From contig NZ_QZVR01000002.1 of NCBI RefSeq assembly GCF_003660455.1, positions 186,001-250,000 of the forward strand: a DNA stretch of 64,000 nucleotides. The letters run 5' to 3'. Positions 8,614 to 18,546 of the stretch are shown piece after piece; position 1 is the first letter of the stretch, and every line of letters begins with the position of its first letter. The translations under genes were made by a program, and so were the position numbers. The stretch comes from Nocardioides ferulae (lineage in GTDB: Bacteria > Actinomycetota > Actinomycetes > Propionibacteriales > Nocardioidaceae). A model generated the notes under the pieces. That model was not told where the DNA came from. It saw only the letters and a program-made list of their open reading frames with translations, and did no database searches.

Positions 8614-9528
8614 GTGCCCGAGCTGCCCGAGGTCGAGGTGGTCCGCGCCGGCCTCGCGCGCCACGTGTTGGGCCGCACGGTCCACGCCGTCGAGGTGCTG
8701 CACCCCCGGCCGGTCCGCCGCGACCCGCGAGGCCCCTCCGGCTTCGCGCAGGCCCTCGCGGGCCGGCGCATCGAGGACGCCCGGCGCCGGGGCAAGTACC
8801 TCTGGCTCCCGCTCGACAGCGGCGACGCGCTGCTGGCCCACCTCGGCATGAGCGGTCAGTTCCTGGTGCAGGAGCCGGGGGCGGCCGACGAGCGGCACCT
8901 GCGGGTGCGGATCTCGCTGGCCGCGAACGCACCCGGGGCCGGCGCGGCGGCGACCACCGATCTGGAGTTGCGCTTCGTCGACCAACGGATGTTCGGCGGG
9001 CTCTCGGTCTCCACGGGCGGCGCCGACCTGCCGGCCGAGATCGCCCACATCGCGCGGGACCCGCTCGACCCCCGGTTCGACGACGACGAGTTCGTCCGCC
9101 GGGTGCGCCGCCGCGCGAGCGGCGTGAAGCGACTGCTGCTCGACCAGGGCCTGGTCTCAGGCGTCGGCAACATCTATGCCGACGAGGCGCTGTGGCGCGC
9201 CCGGGTGCACGGCGACCGGCCGGGGGAGCGGCTCACCGCGGCGCAGGTCCGCGAGGTCCTGGCGCAGGCGCGAGCCGTGATGGGCGAGGCACTGGAGCAG
9301 GGCGGGACCTCGTTCGACTCTCTCTACGTCAACGTCAACGGCGAGTCCGGCTACTTCGACCGCTCGCTGCACGCCTACGGCCGGGAGGACCAGCCGTGCG
9401 ACCGTTGCGGCACCGCCATCCGGCGGGTGGCGTTCATGAACCGCTCGTCGTACTTCTGCCCGTCCTGCCAGCCGGTGCCGCGCCGTCGCCGCACGCTGCC
9501 GGCACCGTCCACCGCGGTGCCGGACTGA
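8614..9528 (+). CDS. mutM: Formamidopyrimidine-DNA glycosylase (Fpg/MutM)
   Basis: 304 aa from GTG 8614. Bifunctional glycosylase/AP lyase that removes 8-oxoguanine and ring-opened purines. Processing exposes the catalytic Pro of PELPEVE. Glu3, the lysine of [15 protein letters not shown], the H2TH region [12 protein letters not shown] and the C-terminal zinc finger CDRCG...FCPSCQ are all present. It is 5 nt downstream of rnc, a conserved actinobacterial pairing. A short insertion rich in Ala/Gly near residues 105-115 is a family variation. Confidence 0.96.
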   Translation: MPELPEVEVVRAGLARHVLGRTVHAVEVLHPRPVRRDPRGPSGFAQALAGRRIEDARRRGKYLWLPLDSGDALLAHLGMSGQFLVQEPGAADERHLRVRISLAANAPGAGAAATTDLELRFVDQRMFGGLSVSTGGADLPAEIAHIARDPLDPRFDDDEFVRRVRRRASGVKRLLLDQGLVSGVGNIYADEALWRARVHGDRPGERLTAAQVREVLAQARAVMGEALEQGGTSFDSLYVNVNGESGYFDRSLHAYGREDQPCDRCGTAIRRVAFMNRSSYFCPSCQPVPRRRRTLPAPSTAVPD

Positions 9529-9646
9529 CCGGTCCCGTCGCGCCGGCGATCTCCGGTGTTCGGATTGACCCCAGCCGCTCGTGGTGGGACTCTTGAAGAC
9601 GGCCCGCGAATCACCGCCGCGGGCGACCATCGACGGAAGGGTTTCC

Positions 9647-9865
9647 ATGGCCAAGGCGCTGATCGGCTACCTGAGCAGCGACCTGCGGACCCCCGCCCAC
9701 CTCACCGCCGAGAACGCCCGTCTCCGGGCGCGGGTGCGGGAGCTCGAGGGTCTCGCGCTTCGTCTCTCCGAGGAGAACGACAGGTTGGCGGCTCAGGCTG
9801 CTCGGGTGCTCGACCTCGAGGCCGCCGCCATCCCCGCCTCGCTGCAGGAGATGCAGCCGGCCTGA
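9647..9865 (+). CDS. Small coiled-coil protein, unknown function
   Basis: 72 aa from ATG 9647, preceded by GGAAGGG. Residues about 18-55 form heptad-like repeats (ENARLRARVRELEG, RLSEENDRLAAQAARVLDLE) expected to make one coiled coil. The start MAKALIGYLSSDLRTP and end LQEMQPA are outside it. I do not recognise a named family. Composition and codon use fit the neighbours. It ends 3 nt before the stop of a convergent secreted protein gene. Confidence 0.7.
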   Translation: MAKALIGYLSSDLRTPAHLTAENARLRARVRELEGLALRLSEENDRLAAQAARVLDLEAAAIPASLQEMQPA

Positions 9866-9868
9866 GGT

Positions 9869-10294
9869 TCACACCCGACGGGCGCGCATGTGGCCGGTGT
9901 AGCCACTGGGGTCGCGCCAGCGGACGATGAGCCGCGCGCCGTCGCGCCGCACCTTGACCCTGGTCGCGGCGCTGCCGTCGGAAGCGCCCACCATGCGCTC
10001 ACGGAACACGAACCAGCCGTGGGCTCGGCCGCGGTACCTCCAGCGGGTCTTGGCGATGACGTCCTGGTCGGCCGTGTAGCGGGCCCTCGCGGCGTAGCCG
10101 TCGTCCGTGCGCCGGATGCGCACCTTGCCGCGGTAGCCCGCCGGACCGTCCTGACTGATCACGGCGCCCTGCCAGCTTCCGGTGATGCCGGTGGCGCTGC
10201 GGTGGGCCGGCGCGGAGACCTCGGACGCGGAGGCGGGCGCGGTCAGCCCCGAACTCAGCAGCATCGCGACGGCCACCGATGTCGTGCGGATCAT
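9869..10294 (-). CDS. Secreted hypothetical protein
   Basis: 141 aa from ATG 10294 on the minus strand. An N-terminal signal peptide (MIRTTSVAVAMLLSSGLTAPASA) with an A-S-A type cleavage site precedes a basic, beta-rich mature domain (GSWQGAVIS, GKVRIRRTDDGYAARARYT, RWRYRGRAHGWFVFRERM). Repeated W/Y/R strands suggest a small lipocalin-like or SH3-like extracytoplasmic fold, but no family was recognised. It is convergent with the small coiled-coil gene and divergent from smc. Confidence 0.7.
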   Translation of the reverse strand: MIRTTSVAVAMLLSSGLTAPASASEVSAPAHRSATGITGSWQGAVISQDGPAGYRGKVRIRRTDDGYAARARYTADQDVIAKTRWRYRGRAHGWFVFRERMVGASDGSAATRVKVRRDGARLIVRWRDPSGYTGHMRARRV

Positions 10295-10427
10295 GCTGTC
10301 GGGTTTCCCTGCGCCGGTCCCGCCCAAACCCCGGGTAGGGTGAGGTCCGCTGAGCTTCCCCACGGTCGGCTGTGATGATGCTGCCCTCGTCCTCGGCCCG
10401 ACGAACTGCCTGACGCTGGGAGCCACG

Positions 10428-13400
10428 GTGTACCTGAAGAGCCTGACCCTGAAGGGGTTCAAGTCCTTCGCCTCCTCGACCACGCTGCAGCTCGAGCCGG
10501 GCATCACCTGCATCGTCGGCCCCAACGGATCGGGCAAGTCCAACGTCGTCGACGCGCTCGCCTGGGTGATGGGCGAGCAGGGCGCGAAGTCGCTGCGCGG
10601 CGGCAAGATGGAGGACGTCATCTTCGCCGGCACCTCCGGGCGGCCTCCGCTGGGGCGCGCCGAGGTGCTGCTGACCATCGACAACTCCGACGGCGCGCTC
10701 CCCATCGAGTACGCCGAGGTGACGATCAGCCGCACGATGTTCCGCAGCGGCGGCTCGGAGTACGCCATCAACGGCCAGTCCTGCCGGCTGCTCGACGTCC
10801 AGGAGCTGCTCTCCGACTCGGGCATCGGCCGCGAGATGCACGTGATCGTCGGGCAGGGCCAGCTCGACTCGATCCTGCGGGCGACGCCGGAGGAGCGACG
10901 AGGGTTCATCGAGGAGGCGGCCGGGGTCCTCAAGCACCGCAAGCGCAAGGAGAAGGCGCTGCGCAAGCTCGACTCCACCGAGGGCAACCTGAACCGGCTC
11001 GGCGACCTGCTCACCGAGATCCGACGCCAGCTCAAGCCGCTGGGCCGACAGGCCGAGGTGGCCCGCCGAGCCGCGACCGTGCAGGCCGACGTGCGCGACG
11101 CCAAGGCGCGCCTCGTGGCCGACGACCTGGTCACCGCCCGCACCGCACTGCAGCAGGAGATGGCCGACGAGAGCGCGCTGCTGCAGCGGCGGGAGCAGGT
11201 CGAGTCCGCGATCGTCGAGGCCCGCGAGCGAGAGGCGTCGCTCGAGGCGGCGCTGCGTGAGGACCTGCCGGCACTCGCGCAGGCGCAGGAGACCTGGTTC
11301 GCTCTGTCCGGACTGCGCGAGCGGCTGCGCGGCACCCAGTCCCTGGCCGCGGAGCGACGGCGCAATGCCGCCTCCGCCCCCGACGCCGACGAGGGCCGAG
11401 GGGGCCGAGACCCCGAACAGCTCGAGGCCGAGGCCGAGCGGGTCCGAGAACAGGAGCGGCAGACCAACGCCGAGGTCGACGCTCAGCGCGGGGCTCTCGA
11501 GCAGGCTGTCGCCGCCCGCAAGGCCGCCGAGGACGCCGCAGCCGAGGAGGAACGGCGGGTGTCGGCCATGCAGCGCGCCGCCGCCGACCGCCGCGAAGGG
11601 CTGGCCCGGCTGCACGGCCAGGTCAACGCGCTGAAGTCGCGCGCGGCCGCCGCCGACGACGAGGTCGGCCGTCTCACGCTCGCCCGGTCGGAGGCGCTGG
11701 CCCGTGCGGAACGCGCGCAGCGCGACTTCACCGCCCTGGAGACCCGGGTCGCCGGACTCGACGCCGGCGAGGAGGGGCTCGACGCCGAGCACGAGGCGGC
11801 CGTCGGCCTGCTCACCGACCTCGAGGAGCGCCTGGCCAAGGTCCGGGCCGCGACGGCCGAGGCCGACCGCGAGCGCTCCGCGCTCGCGGCCCGCAAGGAC
11901 GCCCTCGAGATGGGACTGCGCCGCAAGGACGGCACCGGCGCACTGCTCGCCGCCTCCGACTCCGTCTCGGGCCTTCTCGGCTCGGTCGCCGCGCTGCTGA
12001 CCGTCCGCACCGGCTTCGAGACCGCCGTCGCCAGTGCCCTCGGCAATGCCGCAGACGCGGTCGCGGTGCGCGATGCCGACGCCGCGATCGCCGCCATCGA
12101 GCACCTCAAGGGCGACGACCTGGGCCGGGCCCCACTGCTGCTCGGCGACGCCGGCCCGGCCACGGATCGCCCCGCTCGCTCCGCCTGGCCGCAGCTGCCC
12201 GGCCACGCGTCGTACGCCATCGACGCGGTCGAGTGCCCCACCGAGCTGGCGGCGGCGCTGGCCCGGGTCCTCGACCGGGTCGCGGTCGTCGACGACCTGG
12301 CCGCCGCCCGCGCGCTGCTGGCCGACCTCCCCGAGGTCACCGCGGTCACCCGGGCCGGCGACGTCCTCGGCGCCCACGTCGCCGCCGGCGGCTCCTCCAG
12401 CCAGCCCAGCCTGATCGAGGTGCAGGCAGCCGTCGACGAGGCCGCGGCCCAGCTCGCCGAGGCCATCGCCGCCTCGGAGCGGCTCACCTTCGACACCTCG
12501 CGGCTGGAGGCCGAGCGGCTCGAGGCCCAGAAGCGGGCCGACGTCGCGCTCGCGAAGCTGCACGAGTCCGACGCGACGCTCGCGGCGGTCGCCGAGGAGC
12601 TCGGCCAGCACGGCTCCCAGGCGCGTGCGGCGCGGGGCGAGGCCGAGCGGCTCGCCCAGGCGATCGAGAAGGCCGAGGCCGCCCGCGACCAGGACCTCGC
12701 CGGCCTGGCCGAGCTCGAGGCCCGCCTCGCCTCGGCGCAGCAGGCTCCCGAGGAGGAGCCGGACACCAGCGTCCGCGAACAGCTGACCGAGGCGGCACGC
12801 GTCGCCCGGCAGGCCGAGATGGACGCCCGGCTGGCGCTGCGCACGGCCGAGGAGCGGGCCCGGGCGATCCACGGCCGGGCCGACGCGCTGCTGCGCAGCG
12901 CGCGGGCCGAGCGGGAGGCTCGCGCCCGGGCCGCCGAGCGTCGCGAGCGGCTGCTCCGTGAGGGCCGTGCCGCCGAGGCGGTCGGCACCGGCGTCGGCTA
13001 CGTGCTGGCGCGGCTCGAGGTCTCCCTGGACGCCGCCGCCCGGGCGAAGTCCGAGGTCGAGCAGGCCCGGTCCGGCCGGGAGCAGGAGCTGATCGCGGTC
13101 CGTGCCCGGCTGCGCGACCTGGGCAAGGAGAACGACGAGCTGGTCAGCTCGGTCCATCGCGACGAGATGGCCCGGGCCGAGCAGCGGATGCGTATCGAGC
13201 AGCTGGAGCAGCGGGCCCTCGACGAGCTCGGCCTCGACCCCGAGGCACTCGTCGGCGACTACGGCCCCGACCAGTTGGTCCCCGTCCTGGCTCCCGAGGC
13301 GGCCGAGGAGGGAGCCGAGCCGCCCCAGCCGGTGCCCTACGTCCGCGAGGAGCAGCAGAAGCGGTTGCGCGCCGCCGAGCGCGCGCTCAGCGCCCTGGGG

Positions 13401-14003
13401 CGGGTCAACCCGCTGGCCCTCGAGGAGTTCTCCGCGATGGAGGAGCGGCACCGGTTCCTCACCGAGCAGCTCGAGGACCTCAAGAAGACCCGCCGCGACC
13501 TCCTCGACATCGTCCGTGAGGTCGACCACCGCGTCGAGCAGGTGTTCACCGAGGCCTACGCCGACGTCGAGAAGGCGTTCGAGTCGACCTTCTCCCGGCT
13601 CTTCCCGGGGGGTGAGGGTCGTCTGGTGCTCACCCAGCCCGACGACATGCTCACCACCGGGGTCGAGGTCGAGGCCCGGCCGCCGGGCAAGAAGGTCAAG
13701 CGGCTCTCGCTGCTCTCCGGCGGTGAGCGCTCACTGGTCGCGGTCGCGTTCCTGGTGGCGCTCTTCAAGGCCCGGCCCTCGCCGTTCTACATCCTCGACG
13801 AGGTCGAGGCCGCGCTCGACGACACCAACCTGGGACGGCTGCTCGAGATCTACGAGGAGCTGCGCGAGAACTCCCAGCTGCTCGTCATCACCCACCAGAA
13901 GCGCACCATGGAGGTCGGCGACGCCCTCTACGGCGTCACGATGCGTGGCGACGGCGTCTCGACGGTGATCAGCCAGCGGTTGCGCGAAGCGGAGCCCGCC
14001 TGA
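10428..14003 (+). CDS. smc: Chromosome segregation protein SMC
   Basis: 1191 aa, full length. Condensin ATPase that organises and segregates the chromosome with ScpA/ScpB. The N-terminal head has Walker A GPNGSGKSN (residues ~32-40) and the Q-loop region. Long coiled-coil arms (~170-490 and ~650-1000) flank a hinge around 500-640 (SGLLGSVAALLTV, VAVRDADAAI). The C-terminal head carries LSGGERSLVAVA near 1097 and Walker B FYILDEVEAALDDTN near 1122. Start GTG 10428 gives the canonical MYLKSLTLKGFKSFA. A TAGGGT at 10336-10341 is a possible -10. The stop overlaps the next ATG (TGATG). Confidence 0.97.
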   Translation: MYLKSLTLKGFKSFASSTTLQLEPGITCIVGPNGSGKSNVVDALAWVMGEQGAKSLRGGKMEDVIFAGTSGRPPLGRAEVLLTIDNSDGALPIEYAEVTISRTMFRSGGSEYAINGQSCRLLDVQELLSDSGIGREMHVIVGQGQLDSILRATPEERRGFIEEAAGVLKHRKRKEKALRKLDSTEGNLNRLGDLLTEIRRQLKPLGRQAEVARRAATVQADVRDAKARLVADDLVTARTALQQEMADESALLQRREQVESAIVEAREREASLEAALREDLPALAQAQETWFALSGLRERLRGTQSLAAERRRNAASAPDADEGRGGRDPEQLEAEAERVREQERQTNAEVDAQRGALEQAVAARKAAEDAAAEEERRVSAMQRAAADRREGLARLHGQVNALKSRAAAADDEVGRLTLARSEALARAERAQRDFTALETRVAGLDAGEEGLDAEHEAAVGLLTDLEERLAKVRAATAEADRERSALAARKDALEMGLRRKDGTGALLAASDSVSGLLGSVAALLTVRTGFETAVASALGNAADAVAVRDADAAIAAIEHLKGDDLGRAPLLLGDAGPATDRPARSAWPQLPGHASYAIDAVECPTELAAALARVLDRVAVVDDLAAARALLADLPEVTAVTRAGDVLGAHVAAGGSSSQPSLIEVQAAVDEAAAQLAEAIAASERLTFDTSRLEAERLEAQKRADVALAKLHESDATLAAVAEELGQHGSQARAARGEAERLAQAIEKAEAARDQDLAGLAELEARLASAQQAPEEEPDTSVREQLTEAARVARQAEMDARLALRTAEERARAIHGRADALLRSARAEREARARAAERRERLLREGRAAEAVGTGVGYVLARLEVSLDAAARAKSEVEQARSGREQELIAVRARLRDLGKENDELVSSVHRDEMARAEQRMRIEQLEQRALDELGLDPEALVGDYGPDQLVPVLAPEAAEEGAEPPQPVPYVREEQQKRLRAAERALSALGRVNPLALEEFSAMEERHRFLTEQLEDLKKTRRDLLDIVREVDHRVEQVFTEAYADVEKAFESTFSRLFPGGEGRLVLTQPDDMLTTGVEVEARPPGKKVKRLSLLSGGERSLVAVAFLVALFKARPSPFYILDEVEAALDDTNLGRLLEIYEELRENSQLLVITHQKRTMEVGDALYGVTMRGDGVSTVISQRLREAEPA

Positions 14004-14458
14004 TGCCCCCGGTGACCCGGCCCTCCCGCGCCGACTATGTCGCGTGGCGCACCGTGACCACCCGCTGGCGTGACGACGACGCCTACGGTCACCTCAACAA
14101 CGCCACCTACTACGAGATGTTCGACACCGCCGTCAACGCCCACCTCTACGAGGCGACCGGACTCGACGTGCGCCGGCTGCCGCAGATCGGTGTGGTCGCG
14201 GAGACCTCGTGCCGCTACTTCCGCGAGATCGGCTTCCCCCGGCCGGTCGAGACGGGCCTGGTCGTCGACAAGGTCGGCACCTCCTCGATCGTCTACCGCA
14301 TCGGGCTGTTCCAAGGCGATGCGGACGGTGAGGGGGCGGTGGCCGCGGCCGAGGGCCGCTTCGTCCACGTCTACGTCGACAACACCGACCCCGCCCGGCG
14401 GGTGGCCCCGATCCCCGACCCGATCCGAGCCGCGGTGCTCCCGCTGCTGCGTGGCTGA
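14003..14458 (+). CDS. Acyl-CoA thioesterase, 4HBT hotdog family
   Basis: 151 aa, ATG overlapping the smc stop by one base. The motif RWRDDDAYGHLNNATYYEMFD places the catalytic Asp and the HxNN segment of the 4-hydroxybenzoyl-CoA thioesterase/YbgC-like hotdog fold. SCRYFREIGFPRPVETGLVV continues the fold. It probably hydrolyses an acyl-CoA of unknown chain length. Coupling to smc is positional only. A 7-bp hairpin (14459-14465 with 14476-14482) right after the stop may end the transcript. Confidence 0.88.
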   Translation: MPPVTRPSRADYVAWRTVTTRWRDDDAYGHLNNATYYEMFDTAVNAHLYEATGLDVRRLPQIGVVAETSCRYFREIGFPRPVETGLVVDKVGTSSIVYRIGLFQGDADGEGAVAAAEGRFVHVYVDNTDPARRVAPIPDPIRAAVLPLLRG

Positions 14459-14482
14459 GCCTGCATCCACGTGGCTGCAGGC
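14459..14482 (+). terminator. Hairpin after the thioesterase gene
   Basis: Stem 14459-14465 pairs with 14476-14482 (7 bp) around a 10-nt loop, immediately downstream of the thioesterase stop. It is short, and a weak terminator at best. Confidence 0.35.
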
Positions 14483-14592
14483 TGACCTCGACGCGCCCGA
14501 GATCCGGCCGGGCGTGTGGAAGTCGGCTCGGATGTGCCACGGTGGGAGCGACGCCCCGACCGGGGTCGTCCGTCTGACTCGGGAGCGCCTGC

Positions 14593-14811
14593 GTGTTCGT
14601 CATCTCGTCCGTGATGGTCGTGATCCTGGCTCTCAGTGGCCTGGTCCTCGCCTTCGTCGCCTACCCCCTGCGTGGCCGGGAGATCAGCTCGGCGCCCTGG
14701 CTGGGGGAGATGCTCGCCCGGGCGGCCGAGTCCCTGCCGACGGTCGACTCCGAAGCCGATGACATCGCCGCCTGGCAGGATCAGGCCGACTCCCGCGCGC
14801 CTCGCGGCTGA
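14593..14811 (+). CDS. Small single-pass membrane protein, unknown function
   Basis: 72 aa from GTG 14593. Residues 2-24 (FVISSVMVVILALSGLVLAFVAYPL) form one transmembrane helix, followed by RGREISSAPWLGEMLARAAESLP and an acidic tail. The cytoplasmic part has no recognised domain. It sits between the thioesterase and ftsY. Conserved small proteins of this kind occur near ftsY in related genomes, from memory and unverified. Confidence 0.6.
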   Translation: MFVISSVMVVILALSGLVLAFVAYPLRGREISSAPWLGEMLARAAESLPTVDSEADDIAAWQDQADSRAPRG

Positions 14812-14904
14812 GCCTGGCTGACTCGCGAGGCGTCGCCAGGCGTCTCCGGCGTGGGTCGCCCCGCCGAATTCGGGGCCCTGGTGCGCTCTGGTTGGATGGC
14901 GGCC

Positions 14905-16068
14905 ATGGACGCTCTGGCCGTTGTTATCCTGATCGTCGCGCTGGTCGGTCTCGCCCTGGTGGCGACCGTCTCGGGACTCCTCGTCTCCCGGCGCCGGCGC
15001 CCGCAGCCGCTGCCGAACACCCACACCGACGTCCTGGCTCCGCCGCCCGTCGAGGGCGAGGTGGAACCGGTCGAGCTATCGGCACCGCCCGCCACGCTCG
15101 AGCCCGAGACGCTGCCGGTCGAGCCGACCGCCCCCGCCCTGGAGCGCCCCGAGGGCACCGCGTCCCGTCTGGTCCGGCTCCGCCAGCGGTTGGCCGGCTC
15201 GCAGGGGGGCCTCGGCCGGGGGCTGCTCGCACTGCTCTCGCGCGACCGGCTCGACGAGGACACCTGGGAGTCGATCGAGGACACCCTGCTCAGCGCCGAC
15301 GTCGGGGTGACGCCCACCCAGGAGCTGGTGGATCGGCTGCGCACGCGGCTGCGCGTCGAGGGCGGTGCCGACGCCCGCAGCGTGCTGCGCGAGGAGCTGC
15401 TCACGCTCGTCGACCCGACCATGGACCGGGCGCTGCGCGTCAGCGGCGCCGACGGGCAGCCCGGGGTGGTGCTCGTGGTCGGGGTCAACGGTGCCGGCAA
15501 GACCACCACGGTGGGCAAGATCGCCCGGATCCTGGTGGCCGAGGACCGCACGGTGGTGCTCGGCGCGGCCGACACCTTCCGGGCCGCAGCGGTCGACCAG
15601 CTCGCCACCTGGGGCGAGCGGGTGGGCGTGGACGTCGTGCGTGGCCCCGAGGGCACCGACCCGGCCAGCGTCGCCTTCGACGCGGTCAAGGAGGGGGTCG
15701 ACCGCGGGGTCGACACCGTCATCGTCGACACCGCCGGCCGGCTGCAGAACAAGGCCGGCCTGATGGACGAGCTCGGCAAGGTCAAGCGGGTCATCGAGAA
15801 GCAGGCACCGGTCACCGAGGTGCTGCTCGTCCTCGACGCGACCACCGGCCAGAACGGCATGGTCCAGGCCCGCGTCTTCAGCGAGGTCGTCGACGTCACC
15901 GGCATCGTGCTGACCAAGCTCGACGGATCCGCCAAGGGCGGCATCGTCGTCGCCGTGCAGCGCGAGCTCGGCGTTCCCGTCAAGCTCGTCGGCCTCGGCG
16001 AGGGCGCCGACGACCTGGCGCCCTTCGACGCCGGGGCCTTCGTCGACGCGCTCCTGGGCGGTTCCTGA
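14905..16068 (+). CDS. ftsY: Signal recognition particle receptor FtsY
   Basis: 387 aa from ATG 14905 (ATG 14896 is an alternative). GTPase that receives SRP-ribosome complexes at the membrane. An N-terminal transmembrane anchor (residues ~3-24) and a Pro/Glu-rich linker replace the long acidic A domain of E. coli. The NG domain follows: G1 GVNGAGKTTTVGKI near 193, DTFRAAAVDQL, G3 VDTAGRLQNK near 274 and G4 TKLDGSAKGG near 335. Together with ffh 5 kb downstream, the window holds both GTPases of the co-translational targeting pathway. Confidence 0.96.
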   Translation: MDALAVVILIVALVGLALVATVSGLLVSRRRRPQPLPNTHTDVLAPPPVEGEVEPVELSAPPATLEPETLPVEPTAPALERPEGTASRLVRLRQRLAGSQGGLGRGLLALLSRDRLDEDTWESIEDTLLSADVGVTPTQELVDRLRTRLRVEGGADARSVLREELLTLVDPTMDRALRVSGADGQPGVVLVVGVNGAGKTTTVGKIARILVAEDRTVVLGAADTFRAAAVDQLATWGERVGVDVVRGPEGTDPASVAFDAVKEGVDRGVDTVIVDTAGRLQNKAGLMDELGKVKRVIEKQAPVTEVLLVLDATTGQNGMVQARVFSEVVDVTGIVLTKLDGSAKGGIVVAVQRELGVPVKLVGLGEGADDLAPFDAGAFVDALLGGS

Positions 16069-16156
16069 GGAGCTCGCGGTGCGGGCATCGCGAAGGGCGC
16101 GAGCCGCTGCCGGCGGTCCCCCCTTCCCGTGCAGCGCAAACCCCCACCTCGGGTCC

Positions 16157-16236
16157 GTAACGCGGAAGTAACGCAACCCCGGGACTCGTTTCCTGGCCGC
16201 AACAACTCGCGGCGTGGGGTGAAACCTCGGGACAAC
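16157..16236 (+). promoter_or_regulatory. Candidate GlnR operator upstream of amt
   Basis: GTAAC at 16157-16161, six bases, GTAAC at 16168-16172: the GTnAC-n6-GnAAC arrangement described for GlnR of actinobacteria. A second weaker pair, GAAAC (16221-16225) n6 ACAAC (16232-16236), lies 48 bases on. The amt start is at 16324. amt-glnB-glnD is a classic GlnR regulon member in mycobacteria and streptomycetes, so nitrogen control is expected. Confidence 0.5.
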
Positions 16237-16323
16237 AGGGTTCTCGCAACGGACGGGCCGGCGCGTGACAGTGCCGTCAGCGACACGCTGGCCGTCCTCC
16301 CGAGAGCAAACCCTGGAGGTTCG

Positions 16324-18534
<2,211 letters not shown>

Positions 18535-18546
18535 CGGGCCCCCGGC

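Noticed and set aside
9999..13529. 1176-codon open frame antisense to smc
   Set aside because: High-GC third-position shadow of smc; repetitive Leu/Gly/Arg composition, no domain, no plausible start.
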